Part shown: in pieces, positions 24,554-34,988 of the stretch | Position numbering within the stretch: the stretch's first letter is position 1 | Layout: each line of letters opens with the position of its first letter | NCBI GenBank assembly: GCA_036562565.1 | Contig: DATCJY010000055.1 | Location: 1-37,850 of the forward strand | From: DATCJY01 sp036562565 | Lineage (GTDB): Bacteria; Bacteroidota; Bacteroidia; Flavobacteriales_D; Sanyastnellaceae | DNA: 37,850 nt | Direction: 5' to 3' | Position numbers and translations under genes: made by a program | Notes under the pieces: generated by a model | The model's input: the letters and a program-made list of their open reading frames with translations, nothing else | Told to the model about the DNA's origin: nothing | Database searches by the model: none

Positions 24554-25636
24554 ATGTTTCATTTGAAGCTTGATATGAGAGGAAGTCTTCTATTCACTTG
24601 CATATTTCTGGGTCATGTCCTGTCAGCACAAACACACGGCTTCACGATTTATCCCGTTAGCGGCAACATCGAATCGATTGAAATTGTGAGATTAGTAGAC
24701 GGAACCGAGCAGCTCGTGGAGCGCACTGTTTTTGATAACCAAAACCGCATCATTGAGAAACAACGAAAAGGAGGAAACAGTTCAACCAGTACAGAACAAA
24801 CATTCTATACCGACTCCACCGCCATCACTTATAAATGCACCTGTGAAAACACGGATGAACTGAGAAAATCATTCACCCCCATTGGTTATCGCCAGGCCGA
24901 TACACCTAATGCTCCGTCTTATTTCGCACCCAACCAATCGAAAGTGGAAATAACTAAACTCGATGAACGAGGCAATCCTGTGGAGGTCACCTACTATTTC
25001 GAAGACGGATACATCCAGTCAACTGCCAAGATGACGTATGACGCAGAAAATCATTTGCTCACAAACGACTTGTATGACCACCAAGGGATGTTGTTTTACT
25101 ACGAGCGAATGCGCTATGACGAACGCGGCAATATGGTGGAGAAGATAACCAAATCCGCAGGAGACGCGGTGGAGACGAAAAAATATTACAGCTATGATGC
25201 GGAAAACAATTTCACCGAAATAAAAAGCATGGCAGGCGACCGCCTCAGCAGTCATGTACGCTATTTTACCCAACCGGAGGACACGGTTCGCTCTCATTAT
25301 ATCATTCATCTGCTCAAGGGAGATACATTGCTCGATAAGCAAGTGGTACTGGACGAAAACCAAAAAGAAATTCTCTCCAAAACCTTTGGACCCAATGGCT
25401 CACTGGCATCTTACAGCACTGCTGAATACTACGATTCAGGAAGGGTAAAAAAATACAGCCATCACAAAGCGGATGGCGCTTTGATACGAGAGGAGTTTTT
25501 TGAAGACGACCCAATCAACACCTGTTATCAAATCATCCACCACACCCCCACCTCCGTCAAAACCGAAACGGGCAGAACTACGGTAACTATACCACAGATT
25601 TATTTACGAAAAATTCGCTATCGTTCTCAGGATTAG
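24554..25636 (+). CDS. Secreted hypothetical protein with YD/RHS-like repeats
   Basis: The 360-residue protein begins with a signal peptide (MRGSLLFTCIFLGHVLSAQ from ATG 24575, or seven residues longer from ATG 24554). The mature part contains several degenerate repeats of the YD type: LDERGNPVEVTYYFEDG, TYDAENHLLTNDLYDHQG, RYDERGNMVEKITKSAGD and SYDAENNFTEIKSMAGD. These are beta-hairpin units like those of RHS/MORN-type proteins. No enzymatic motif, T9SS sorting domain or lipobox was seen, and I do not recognise a named family. The start lies 3 nt after the dprA stop, so the two are probably translated from one mRNA, though a functional link to DNA uptake is not indicated. Confidence 0.75.
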   Translation: MFHLKLDMRGSLLFTCIFLGHVLSAQTHGFTIYPVSGNIESIEIVRLVDGTEQLVERTVFDNQNRIIEKQRKGGNSSTSTEQTFYTDSTAITYKCTCENTDELRKSFTPIGYRQADTPNAPSYFAPNQSKVEITKLDERGNPVEVTYYFEDGYIQSTAKMTYDAENHLLTNDLYDHQGMLFYYERMRYDERGNMVEKITKSAGDAVETKKYYSYDAENNFTEIKSMAGDRLSSHVRYFTQPEDTVRSHYIIHLLKGDTLLDKQVVLDENQKEILSKTFGPNGSLASYSTAEYYDSGRVKKYSHHKADGALIREEFFEDDPINTCYQIIHHTPTSVKTETGRTTVTIPQIYLRKIRYRSQD

Positions 25637-25686
25637 TCTCCTCTCGGGTTTGAGCCTTTTCCTTAGAATCAATGACCCATATCATC

Positions 25687-25717
25687 CTTGCGGAACCCAT
25701 CAGAATAACTACTTTTG
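25687..25717 (+). promoter_or_regulatory. Bacteroidota-type promoter of the PurF-like gene
   Basis: CTTG at 25687-25690 and TACTTTTG at 25710-25717 (exact -7 match) are separated by 19 nt. Transcription would start near 25723, about 30 nt before ATG 25752. This argues against the longer in-frame start at 25650. Confidence 0.68.
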
Positions 25718-25751
25718 CGCTTCCCAAAATGGATTCATCTCTCAATCACGG

Positions 25752-27656
25752 ATGAGCGATCAAATTAAGCACGAGTGCGGTATTGCACTCCTTCGCCTGA
25801 AGCAGCCGCTTCACTATTACACCGAGAAATACGGAACTGCATTTTACGGCCTGAACAAAATGTATCTGTTGATGGAAAAACAACACAACAGAGGACAGGA
25901 TGGAGCCGGTTTAGCCAACATCAAACTGGACATGCCACCCGGTAAAAAATACATCAGCCGTATCCGTAGCAACGATCAACAACCCATCAAGGACGTATTT
26001 GCCAAAGTGATGGACCGATTCTCTGATCTGGAGAAGATGAATCCTGAAAAGCTCATGGATGCGCAATACCTCAAAGACAATTACGCCTTTACCGGTGAAG
26101 TATTCTTGGGGCATCTGCGCTATGGAACTTTTGGCGGCAACAGCATTGAAAACTGCCATCCTTTTTTGCGCCAAAACAACTGGATGACGCGCAACCTAGT
26201 GGTAGCAGGCAACTTCAACCTCACCAACGTGGATGAACTCTTCCAATTGCTCATCGACTTGGGACAACATCCAAAAGAAGTAGCCGATACCGTTACGGTG
26301 ATGGAAAAAATTGGTCACTTCCTTGATGAAGAAAACCAAGAGCTGTTTGACTATTACAAAAAGCAAGGCTACAGCAATACACAAATAACCGAGCGCATTG
26401 CACGCCACATGGATTTGCAACGCGTCCTAACCCGCGCCACCCGCGACTTTGACGGGGGTTATGTAATGGCTGGGTTGGTAGGGCATGGCGATGCCTTCGT
26501 AGTTCGCGACCCCAATGGTATCCGCCCTGCATTCTGGTATGAAGATGAGGAAGTATGCGTAGTAGCTAGCGAACGCGCTCCGTTACAAACCGCCTTCAAT
26601 ATTCCTGCCGACAAAGTATTGGAACTGGAACCGGGACATGCTGTTATCATCAAGAAAGATGGCAGCACCTCTCTTAAGAAAATCAGAGAACCGCAAGAGA
26701 AACTTTCTTGCAGCTTTGAGCGCATTTACTTCTCGCGCGGCAACGATATAGATATCTACAGAGAACGCCAAAAACTCGGTCACAACGTGGTTCCATTGAT
26801 CCTCAAATCAGTAAACTACGATTTGGACAATACGGTGTTTTCTTATATCCCGAACACTGCTGAAACCGCATTCTACGGTGTAATAAAGGGATTGGAAGAT
26901 TATCTCAATGAACAAAAAGTGGAGCAGCTCACTGCCCTCGGGCCCAATGCTTCCCGCGAAGACATTGAGAAAATCATTCACCACCGCGCACGCATTGAGA
27001 AGGTAACCATCAAAGACGCCAAGCTGCGCACCTTCATCACTCAAGACAATGCACGCGATGAAATGGTAGCTCACGTCTATGACCTCACCTACGGCACCGT
27101 TCACCAAGGCAAAGACAATTTGGTTGTCATAGATGACTCCATCGTGAGAGGAACCACCCTCAAAAAGTCCATCATCAAAATGTTGGATCGCCTTGGCCCC
27201 AAGAAGATTGTGATTGTTTCCTCCGCACCACAAATTCGCTATCCTGATTGTTATGGCATCGATATGGCCAAGCTCGGTGACTTCATTGCCTTTCAGGCTG
27301 CGGTGGCACTACACAAAGAGCGCGGCACCTATGATAACACGATGCAAGTCATTCTAAAAAAATGCCTCGACCAACTGAATGCTCCTAAAGAAACCGTGCG
27401 CAACTATGTGCGTGAGGTATATGAGCCTTTCACCGTGGATGAAATCTCAGCGAAGATTGCAGAACTCGTGACTCCTGAAGGAATCAACGCCAAAGTAGAG
27501 GTCATCTTCCAAACCATCGAAGGCTTGCACGATGCATGTCCTAACCACAAAGGGGACTGGTACTTCACAGGAAAATACCCAACTCCAGGTGGAAACAAAG
27601 TGGTGAACAGAGCCTTCATCAACTACATGGCTGGCAAGAACGAGAGAGCTTATTAA
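25752..27656 (+). CDS. Amidophosphoribosyltransferase-like protein (long PurF homologue)
   Basis: The 634-residue protein has both PurF halves. The class II glutamine amidotransferase domain starts MSDQIKHECGIALLR, where Cys9 would become the N-terminal nucleophile after removal of an eight-residue propeptide. GHLRYGTFGG and AGNFNLTN supply the Arg and Asn of the glutaminase site. The phosphoribosyltransferase half has the PRPP loop VVIDDSIVRGTT (458-469) and SSAPQIRYPDCYGID. The classic reaction is glutamine plus PRPP to phosphoribosylamine, the first step of purine synthesis. It is about 120 residues longer than standard PurF (around 500), with insertions near residues 55-100 and 200-235 and a longer C-terminus. 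Bacteroidota often carry such a long paralogue beside normal PurF, so it may be specialised. No other purine gene is adjacent. Confidence 0.9.
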   Translation: MSDQIKHECGIALLRLKQPLHYYTEKYGTAFYGLNKMYLLMEKQHNRGQDGAGLANIKLDMPPGKKYISRIRSNDQQPIKDVFAKVMDRFSDLEKMNPEKLMDAQYLKDNYAFTGEVFLGHLRYGTFGGNSIENCHPFLRQNNWMTRNLVVAGNFNLTNVDELFQLLIDLGQHPKEVADTVTVMEKIGHFLDEENQELFDYYKKQGYSNTQITERIARHMDLQRVLTRATRDFDGGYVMAGLVGHGDAFVVRDPNGIRPAFWYEDEEVCVVASERAPLQTAFNIPADKVLELEPGHAVIIKKDGSTSLKKIREPQEKLSCSFERIYFSRGNDIDIYRERQKLGHNVVPLILKSVNYDLDNTVFSYIPNTAETAFYGVIKGLEDYLNEQKVEQLTALGPNASREDIEKIIHHRARIEKVTIKDAKLRTFITQDNARDEMVAHVYDLTYGTVHQGKDNLVVIDDSIVRGTTLKKSIIKMLDRLGPKKIVIVSSAPQIRYPDCYGIDMAKLGDFIAFQAAVALHKERGTYDNTMQVILKKCLDQLNAPKETVRNYVREVYEPFTVDEISAKIAELVTPEGINAKVEVIFQTIEGLHDACPNHKGDWYFTGKYPTPGGNKVVNRAFINYMAGKNERAY

Positions 27657-27680
27657 GCTTCGCTCCCCTATAAAGACATA

Positions 27681-27713
27681 AAAAAAACCTAATCGGAATG
27701 ATTAGGTTTTTTT
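27681..27713. terminator. Bidirectional intrinsic terminator between the PurF-like gene and the desaturase
   Basis: The A-run and ACCTAATC (27680-27694) pair with GATTAGG and a T-run (27700-27713) around a GGAAT loop. Because the stem is flanked by As on the left and Ts on the right, it can terminate both converging transcripts. Confidence 0.92.
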
Positions 27714-27761
27714 ATGCTTTTACATCCCAACCAAAACTATGATTAGGACCATCGTTCCAAT

Positions 27762-28829
27762 CTAAGCTCTGCCCACTTCTCTTAAGTGAACCACGTGTGA
27801 GCGCACAGCAGCATACACCGTGCGGTGTTCGTTGTATTGAATACCGAATTGCTCACAAGTCTCTCTCACAATTTTGTTGAGAGCAGGATAATGCACGTGT
27901 GAGATACGAGGGAACAAGTGGTGTTCTACTTGGAAATTAAGCCCGCCTGTAAACCAACTCACCACCTTGCTACGGGTAGCAAAATTGCTAGTAGTATTGA
28001 TTTGATGAACAGCCCACTCTACATCACTTTGGCGATTGATCTCGTCAGGATTGATGAATTCCGCTTCTTCCACCACATGTGCGAGTTGGAAAACCGTAGC
28101 AATGGTAACACCGCAAACGATGGTCAATACCAAATAGCCTACAATGGTCGCCAGAAGTCCAACATTCAGAATAGGTAGAACTAGGAATACGAAAATGTAT
28201 ATGAGCTTCGTGGCCCAGAAGACGATATGATCCTTGGTCTTGAATTTTCTGATTCGCGTCTCACCTACTTTGCCGGTGAAGTACTTCTGAAAATCGGAAT
28301 AGAATACCCAAAACAAATAGTTCAACGAATAGAGGAAAAATGCATAGATATGCTGGTAGCGGTGCAACCAATATTTCTTTTGGTGCAGATTGACACGAAT
28401 AAAAGGGCGAATATCAATATCGTCATCGATACCTTCCACATTGGTAAAGCTGTGGTGCACCATGTTGTGTTTGGTCTTCCACAGGCGAACATCTCCACCC
28501 ATGAGATTGAGAGAATAACCCATCATATCGTTGAGCCATGCATATTTAGAAAAACTACCGTGTGCACCATCGTGCATCACGTTGAAACCGATTCCTGCCA
28601 GCGTAAGTCCCATAAGGGCACATAGCAGCAAAGCCCAGACAGTAGCAGGAGTAAAAAATACAAGCCAGATGTAAAGCGCTACAGCAGAAGTGAGCAGAAT
28701 ACCCGTTTTGAGATAAATCTTCCAGTTGCCCCAGCGATTGATGTTGTTTTCTTCGAAATACGCATCCACTTTAGTTTTCAGTTGATCGAAAAAAGGATGC
28801 TCCTTGGTGTTGAATGAAATAAAAGACAT
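27762..28829 (-). CDS. Membrane fatty acid / acyl-CoA desaturase
   Basis: The 355-residue di-iron desaturase has three histidine boxes: HDGAH (86-90), HNMVHH (121-126) and QVEHH (300-304). The Gln in the third box is typical of front-end (delta-5/6-type) desaturases and their bacterial relatives. Two pairs of membrane segments surround the boxes (about 43-80 and 205-250). Expected role: oxygen-dependent introduction of a double bond in an acyl chain at the inner membrane. No cytochrome b5 domain is fused, so an external electron donor is needed. The gene is divergent from rimP; the 276-nt spacer holds an operator-like pair of inverted repeats (28921-28946). Confidence 0.93.
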   Translation of the reverse strand: MSFISFNTKEHPFFDQLKTKVDAYFEENNINRWGNWKIYLKTGILLTSAVALYIWLVFFTPATVWALLLCALMGLTLAGIGFNVMHDGAHGSFSKYAWLNDMMGYSLNLMGGDVRLWKTKHNMVHHSFTNVEGIDDDIDIRPFIRVNLHQKKYWLHRYQHIYAFFLYSLNYLFWVFYSDFQKYFTGKVGETRIRKFKTKDHIVFWATKLIYIFVFLVLPILNVGLLATIVGYLVLTIVCGVTIATVFQLAHVVEEAEFINPDEINRQSDVEWAVHQINTTSNFATRSKVVSWFTGGLNFQVEHHLFPRISHVHYPALNKIVRETCEQFGIQYNEHRTVYAAVRSHVVHLREVGRA

Positions 28830-28920
28830 TATGATGATAAATACAATGCCGTAGAAATGCTCGTATCAGGAGTGCTACGACAGGCGCAAGTTAAGCCCGA
28901 GCTTGGGAAAACATTGCCAA

Positions 28921-28946
28921 TTTTACGAAATACCGTAAAAACGGTA
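28921..28946. promoter_or_regulatory. Overlapping inverted repeats, possible operator
   Basis: TTTTACG (28921-28927) is mirrored by CGTAAAA (28934-28940), and TACCGT (28931-28936) by ACGGTA (28941-28946). The two dyads overlap and share the CGTAAAA core. They lie 92-117 nt upstream of the desaturase ATG and about 30 nt before the rimP -33 box. No T-run follows, so a protein-binding site is more likely than a terminator; the regulator is unknown. Confidence 0.4.
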
Positions 28947-28974
28947 AGCAACCTACTGAGTTTGAACAACAGAA

Positions 28975-29006
28975 TTTGACAAATAAAAAAGATGATTGTA
29001 TATTTG
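28975..29006 (+). promoter_or_regulatory. Bacteroidota-type promoter of rimP-nusA
   Basis: TTTG at 28975-28978 and TATATTTG at 28999-29006 are separated by exactly 20 nt, a full match to the Bacteroidota sigma-A consensus. Transcription would begin near 29013, leaving a leader of about 90 nt that includes a GAAGTGAGGGGTCATTAGCCCC stretch able to form a short GGGG/CCCC hairpin. Confidence 0.8.
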
Positions 29007-29105
29007 CCCCGCTTTTGGGCACTTGATATTCAAGAAGTGAGGGGTCATTAGCCCCTCTTTTTTTTACCCGAAAATCGCACTGGTAGTGAATTTGAAAAAC
29101 AGTAA

Positions 29106-29573
29106 ATGATTACAAAAGAACTTGTCACATCGCATATTGAAGAATTCATAGCGGGCACCGATATGTTCATTGTGGATGTTACCATTCGTCCCGGTAACAA
29201 CATTGAAGTGACCATGGACTGTGATGACACCTTCACCATTGAGGCTTGCACGGAGCTCCACCGCCACCTGCTCAAGCAGATGGACAGGGATGTAGAAGAC
29301 TACGCCCTTACTGTCAGTTCTCCGGACCTTACCAAGCCACTTTTGGTGAAGAGACAATACGTAAAGAACATCGGTCGCATAGTACAGGTCAAAAAACACG
29401 ACAAGACCAAGCTCGAGGGCGAACTGCTTGCGGTGACCGATGACACCCTCACCCTGCGTGTGGAAATGAAAGAGCAGGTTCCGGGTAAGAAGAAAAAAGA
29501 ATTGGTACAAAAAGAAATTGAAATACCGTTTGCTGAAATTAACCAAACGAAAATTGTTATACAGTTTAAATAA
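29106..29573 (+). CDS. rimP: Ribosome maturation factor RimP
   Basis: The 155-residue protein matches RimP: an N-terminal alpha/beta domain (FIVDVTIRPGNNIEVTMDCDDTFTIEACTELHRHL, DYALTVSSPDLTKPL) and a C-terminal SH3-like barrel (RIVQVKKHDKTKLEGELLAVTDDTLTLRV). RimP is needed for maturation of the 30S subunit. The ATG at 29106 follows AACAGTAA without a strong SD. It is the first gene of the conserved rimP-nusA-infB cluster, and nusA begins 17 nt after its stop. The protein ends with an IPFAEINQTKIVIQFK tail common in Bacteroidota RimP. Confidence 0.94.
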   Translation: MITKELVTSHIEEFIAGTDMFIVDVTIRPGNNIEVTMDCDDTFTIEACTELHRHLLKQMDRDVEDYALTVSSPDLTKPLLVKRQYVKNIGRIVQVKKHDKTKLEGELLAVTDDTLTLRVEMKEQVPGKKKKELVQKEIEIPFAEINQTKIVIQFK

Positions 29574-29590
29574 TTCAAAACAATAAAGAG

Positions 29591-30826
29591 ATGAAAGGTA
29601 TAAATCTGATGGATGCCTTCTCCGACTTTAAGGAGTTGAAAAACATAGACAGAGAGACCATGAATGGTATTCTGGACGATGTATTCCGTGGGATGATATT
29701 AAAGCGCTGGGGCGCTGATGATGGTTTTGATATCATTATCAACCCGGAGCGTGGAGACCTTGAGATTTGGCGTACCCGTCAGATTGTACCCGATGGGGAG
29801 CTCGATGACGAGGTTGCTCAGATTGAAGTAAGTCAAGCTCAGAAAATCGTTCCCGACCTTGAAGTGGGTGAAGAATTGATTGAAGAAATCAAGATTGAAG
29901 ATTTCGGTCGCAGAAATATCCTCGCCATGCGTCAGAACCTTCAGGCCCGCATCATGGAACTGGAGAAAGACCATATCTATCAGAAATACAAGGAACGCAT
30001 TGGTGAAATTATCACCGGTGAAGTTTATCAGATTTGGAAAAAAGAAATGTTGGTGTTGGACGATGAGGACAACGAACTCGTTCTTCCCAAAGACCAACAA
30101 ATCCCATCAGATTTCTATAAGAAAGGAGACACCATCCGTGCAGTGGTGTATCGCGTTGATATGCGCAACAACACTCCGGTTATCATCCTCAGCCGTACAG
30201 CTCCTGAGTTCCTTGAGAAACTCTTCGAACAAGAAGTTCCTGAGGTGTTTGACGGCTTGATTACCATTAAGAAAATTGTTCGCGAGCCGGGCGAAAGAGC
30301 GAAAGTGGCAGTAGAAAGCTATGACGACCGCATTGACCCCGTAGGTGCTTGCGTGGGTATGAAAGGTGCACGTATTCACTCTATCGTTCGCGAATTGCGC
30401 AATGAAAACATTGACGTGATTCAATACACCAACAACGACCAACTTCTGATTACACGTGCTCTTGCTCCAGCTAAAGTGAGCAGCATCAACCTAGATAAGG
30501 AAAACCGCAAAGCAGATGTATTCCTCAAACCCGATCAGGTATCGCTCGCCATTGGTAAAGGGGGTAACAACATCAAATTGGCTGGCCGACTCACCGGTTA
30601 TGAAATTGATGTATACCGCGAAACAGATACCGACATCGATGATGTGGATTTGGAAGAATTCTCAGACGAAATCGATGGCTGGATTATCGATGCATTGAAA
30701 GGCATCGGCTGCGATACAGCGCGCTCTGTACTGGCTATCTCCAAAGAAGAGTTGATCAGAAGAACCGATTTGGAAGAAGAAACCATCGAAGAAGTATTGC
30801 GCATCCTCAAAGAGGAATTGGAATAA
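29591..30826 (+). CDS. nusA: Transcription termination/antitermination factor NusA
   Basis: The 411-residue protein has the NusA order of domains. The N-terminal RNA-polymerase-binding domain spans about 1-130. An S1 domain follows (about 135-200; IGEIITGEVYQI through PVIILSRTAPEFLEKLFEQEVPE). KH1 contains GMKGARIHSIVRELRNENIDVI (256 onward) and KH2 contains IGKGGNNIKLAGRLTGYEIDV (321 onward). A short acidic C-terminal helical segment follows. E. coli-type duplicated acidic repeats are absent, as is normal outside Gammaproteobacteria. NusA binds nascent RNA and the polymerase and modulates pausing and termination. An AAAGAGATG context precedes the start. A terminator separates it from infB. 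Confidence 0.97.
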   Translation: MKGINLMDAFSDFKELKNIDRETMNGILDDVFRGMILKRWGADDGFDIIINPERGDLEIWRTRQIVPDGELDDEVAQIEVSQAQKIVPDLEVGEELIEEIKIEDFGRRNILAMRQNLQARIMELEKDHIYQKYKERIGEIITGEVYQIWKKEMLVLDDEDNELVLPKDQQIPSDFYKKGDTIRAVVYRVDMRNNTPVIILSRTAPEFLEKLFEQEVPEVFDGLITIKKIVREPGERAKVAVESYDDRIDPVGACVGMKGARIHSIVRELRNENIDVIQYTNNDQLLITRALAPAKVSSINLDKENRKADVFLKPDQVSLAIGKGGNNIKLAGRLTGYEIDVYRETDTDIDDVDLEEFSDEIDGWIIDALKGIGCDTARSVLAISKEELIRRTDLEEETIEEVLRILKEELE

Positions 30827-30838
30827 GAATGAAATAGA

Positions 30839-30883
30839 GGGTGTTCTTTCTCCAACAGATGGAGCACCCTTCTCTTTTTTTTT
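30839..30883 (+). terminator. Intrinsic terminator between nusA and infB
   Basis: GGGTGTTC (30839-30846) can pair with GAGCACCC (30862-30869) with one wobble; alternatively CTCCA/TGGAG forms an inner stem. A T-rich tract with nine consecutive Ts follows (30875-30883). It begins 13 nt after the nusA stop. Confidence 0.85.
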
Positions 30884-30927
30884 GCGATATAGTAGTTAGT
30901 TATACAAATCGAAACCGCAGAAAGGCA

Positions 30928-30935
30928 TACCTTCG
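30928..30935 (+). promoter_or_regulatory. Candidate -7 box for infB
   Basis: TACCTTCG differs from TAnnTTTG at one position and is a common Bacteroidota variant. No TTTG at -33 is evident. Transcription from here would give infB a leader of about 125 nt; the region 30942-31065 holds no recognised gene. Confidence 0.35.
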
Positions 30936-31065
30936 CGGTGGAAAACAAAAACAGGACAGGCAAAGATTTTAAAAGCAATAGCAATGAAACAGTAAAGCAG
31001 AAGCAGACATATCAGCTCCCTGAAAAACTGGCCATTGCCGCATGCTTTTAATCCAATAGAAAAAT

Positions 31066-33906
<2,841 letters not shown>

Positions 33907-33926
33907 GCGAAGATTGATACAAGAAG

Positions 33927-33954
33927 AACCGGTCCATCAGCGACCGGTTTTTTT
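33927..33954 (+). terminator. Intrinsic terminator after infB
   Basis: AACCGGTC (33927-33934) pairs with GACCGGTT (33942-33949) around a 7-nt loop, followed by a T-run to 33954. It lies in an upstream in-frame extension of the next gene (from 33914), which argues for that gene starting at 33986. Confidence 0.9.
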
Positions 33955-33985
33955 ATACCTTTACCTCTACTCAAACCCTCCAACC

Positions 33986-34720
33986 ATGCTCAACAAACTA
34001 GACCCACGTGAAATTCTTTTTCTCGATATTGAAACTGTCCCCCAAGCGGCACATTTTGACCAGCTACCTCCGGAAGATCAAGAGCTCTGGAGCGAGAAGG
34101 CCAGGTTTATCATGGCTCAACAAGAACTCAGCGCAGAAGAAAGCTATGAACATGCCGGAAAATTCGCAGAATTCGGAAAAATCATCTGCATATCGGTGGG
34201 TTATTTCATCGCCCACTCCAAAGAATACAACCTGCGCATTACCTCTTTTTATGGGCATGATGAATCCAAGATTCTGAGCGACTTTGCCGAACTGCTCCGC
34301 GCCTATTCTCCTCATCCCTTCAAGCTTCTCTGTGCGCACAATGGAAAAGAGTTCGACTTTCCTTATATCTGCAGGCGGATGCTCGTCAACGGCATTGCAC
34401 TGCCAGATCTGTTGGACACAGCCGGCAAAAAACCTTGGGAAGTACAGCACTTGGATACATTGGAGCTTTGGAAATTCGGTGACCGCAAGCATTATACTTC
34501 ACTGAAACTGCTTGCACGCATCTTTGGCATTCCTACTCCAAAAGATGATATTGACGGCAGTATGGTTCGCTCTGTGTATTACGAACAGCAAGACCTTGAG
34601 CGCATCATGAGCTATTGCCAAAAAGATGTTGTTACCATCGCTCAACTGTTTCTAAGGTACCGTGGTGAGGAGCTACTAAAACCCGAACAGGTTATCACAG
34701 TCAAAAACTTCAAGTTTTAA
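33986..34720 (+). CDS. PolB-like 3'-5' exonuclease (DnaQ-fold)
   Basis: The 244-residue protein is a DEDD exonuclease domain. ExoI is FLDIETVP (Asp14, Glu16), ExoII is AHNGKEFDFPYI (Asp124), a HYTSLKLLARIFGI block follows, and ExoIII is YCQKDVVTIAQLF (Asp214, with Tyr210 four residues before). This is the pattern of the stand-alone 'predicted 3'-5' exonuclease related to the PolB exonuclease domain' family (PF10108). It would degrade DNA or RNA 3' ends; the cellular role is not settled. ATG 33986 is chosen because the longer frame from 33914 runs through the infB terminator. TACCTTTA (33956-33963), one mismatch from the -7 box, could drive it with a short leader. Confidence 0.88.
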   Translation: MLNKLDPREILFLDIETVPQAAHFDQLPPEDQELWSEKARFIMAQQELSAEESYEHAGKFAEFGKIICISVGYFIAHSKEYNLRITSFYGHDESKILSDFAELLRAYSPHPFKLLCAHNGKEFDFPYICRRMLVNGIALPDLLDTAGKKPWEVQHLDTLELWKFGDRKHYTSLKLLARIFGIPTPKDDIDGSMVRSVYYEQQDLERIMSYCQKDVVTIAQLFLRYRGEELLKPEQVITVKNFKF

Positions 34721-34890
34721 TCTGCATTTTTCTTCTTTTTATCGTCATTTTTTACCTTTTCGTATGATTTAACCCGTTTTTTAACATTTTGTTCCCATCC
34801 TTTATATCTGATTGATTTTCAATTATCAGCACTATCAACGACCAAACCACTTTTCGACTATTTAGGCTTTTTCATCGACTAATTAGCATT

Positions 34891-34926
34891 TTTGTTCGCT
34901 TTATTTATTTTTCTGTCTTATATTTG
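34891..34926 (+). promoter_or_regulatory. Promoter of the large secreted-protein gene
   Basis: TATATTTG at 34919-34926 is an exact -7 match. Upstream, TTTG at 34891-34894 is 24 nt away (slightly long), while TTCG at 34895-34898 is at the ideal 20 nt. Transcription would begin near 34933. The surrounding 34721-34966 is very AT-rich with no gene visible. Confidence 0.6.
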
Positions 34927-34988
34927 CTCCCGCTAACACCTCAATTATTCCTTAAAAAACCAAAACATGAAATCTATAAGTACCCCTA

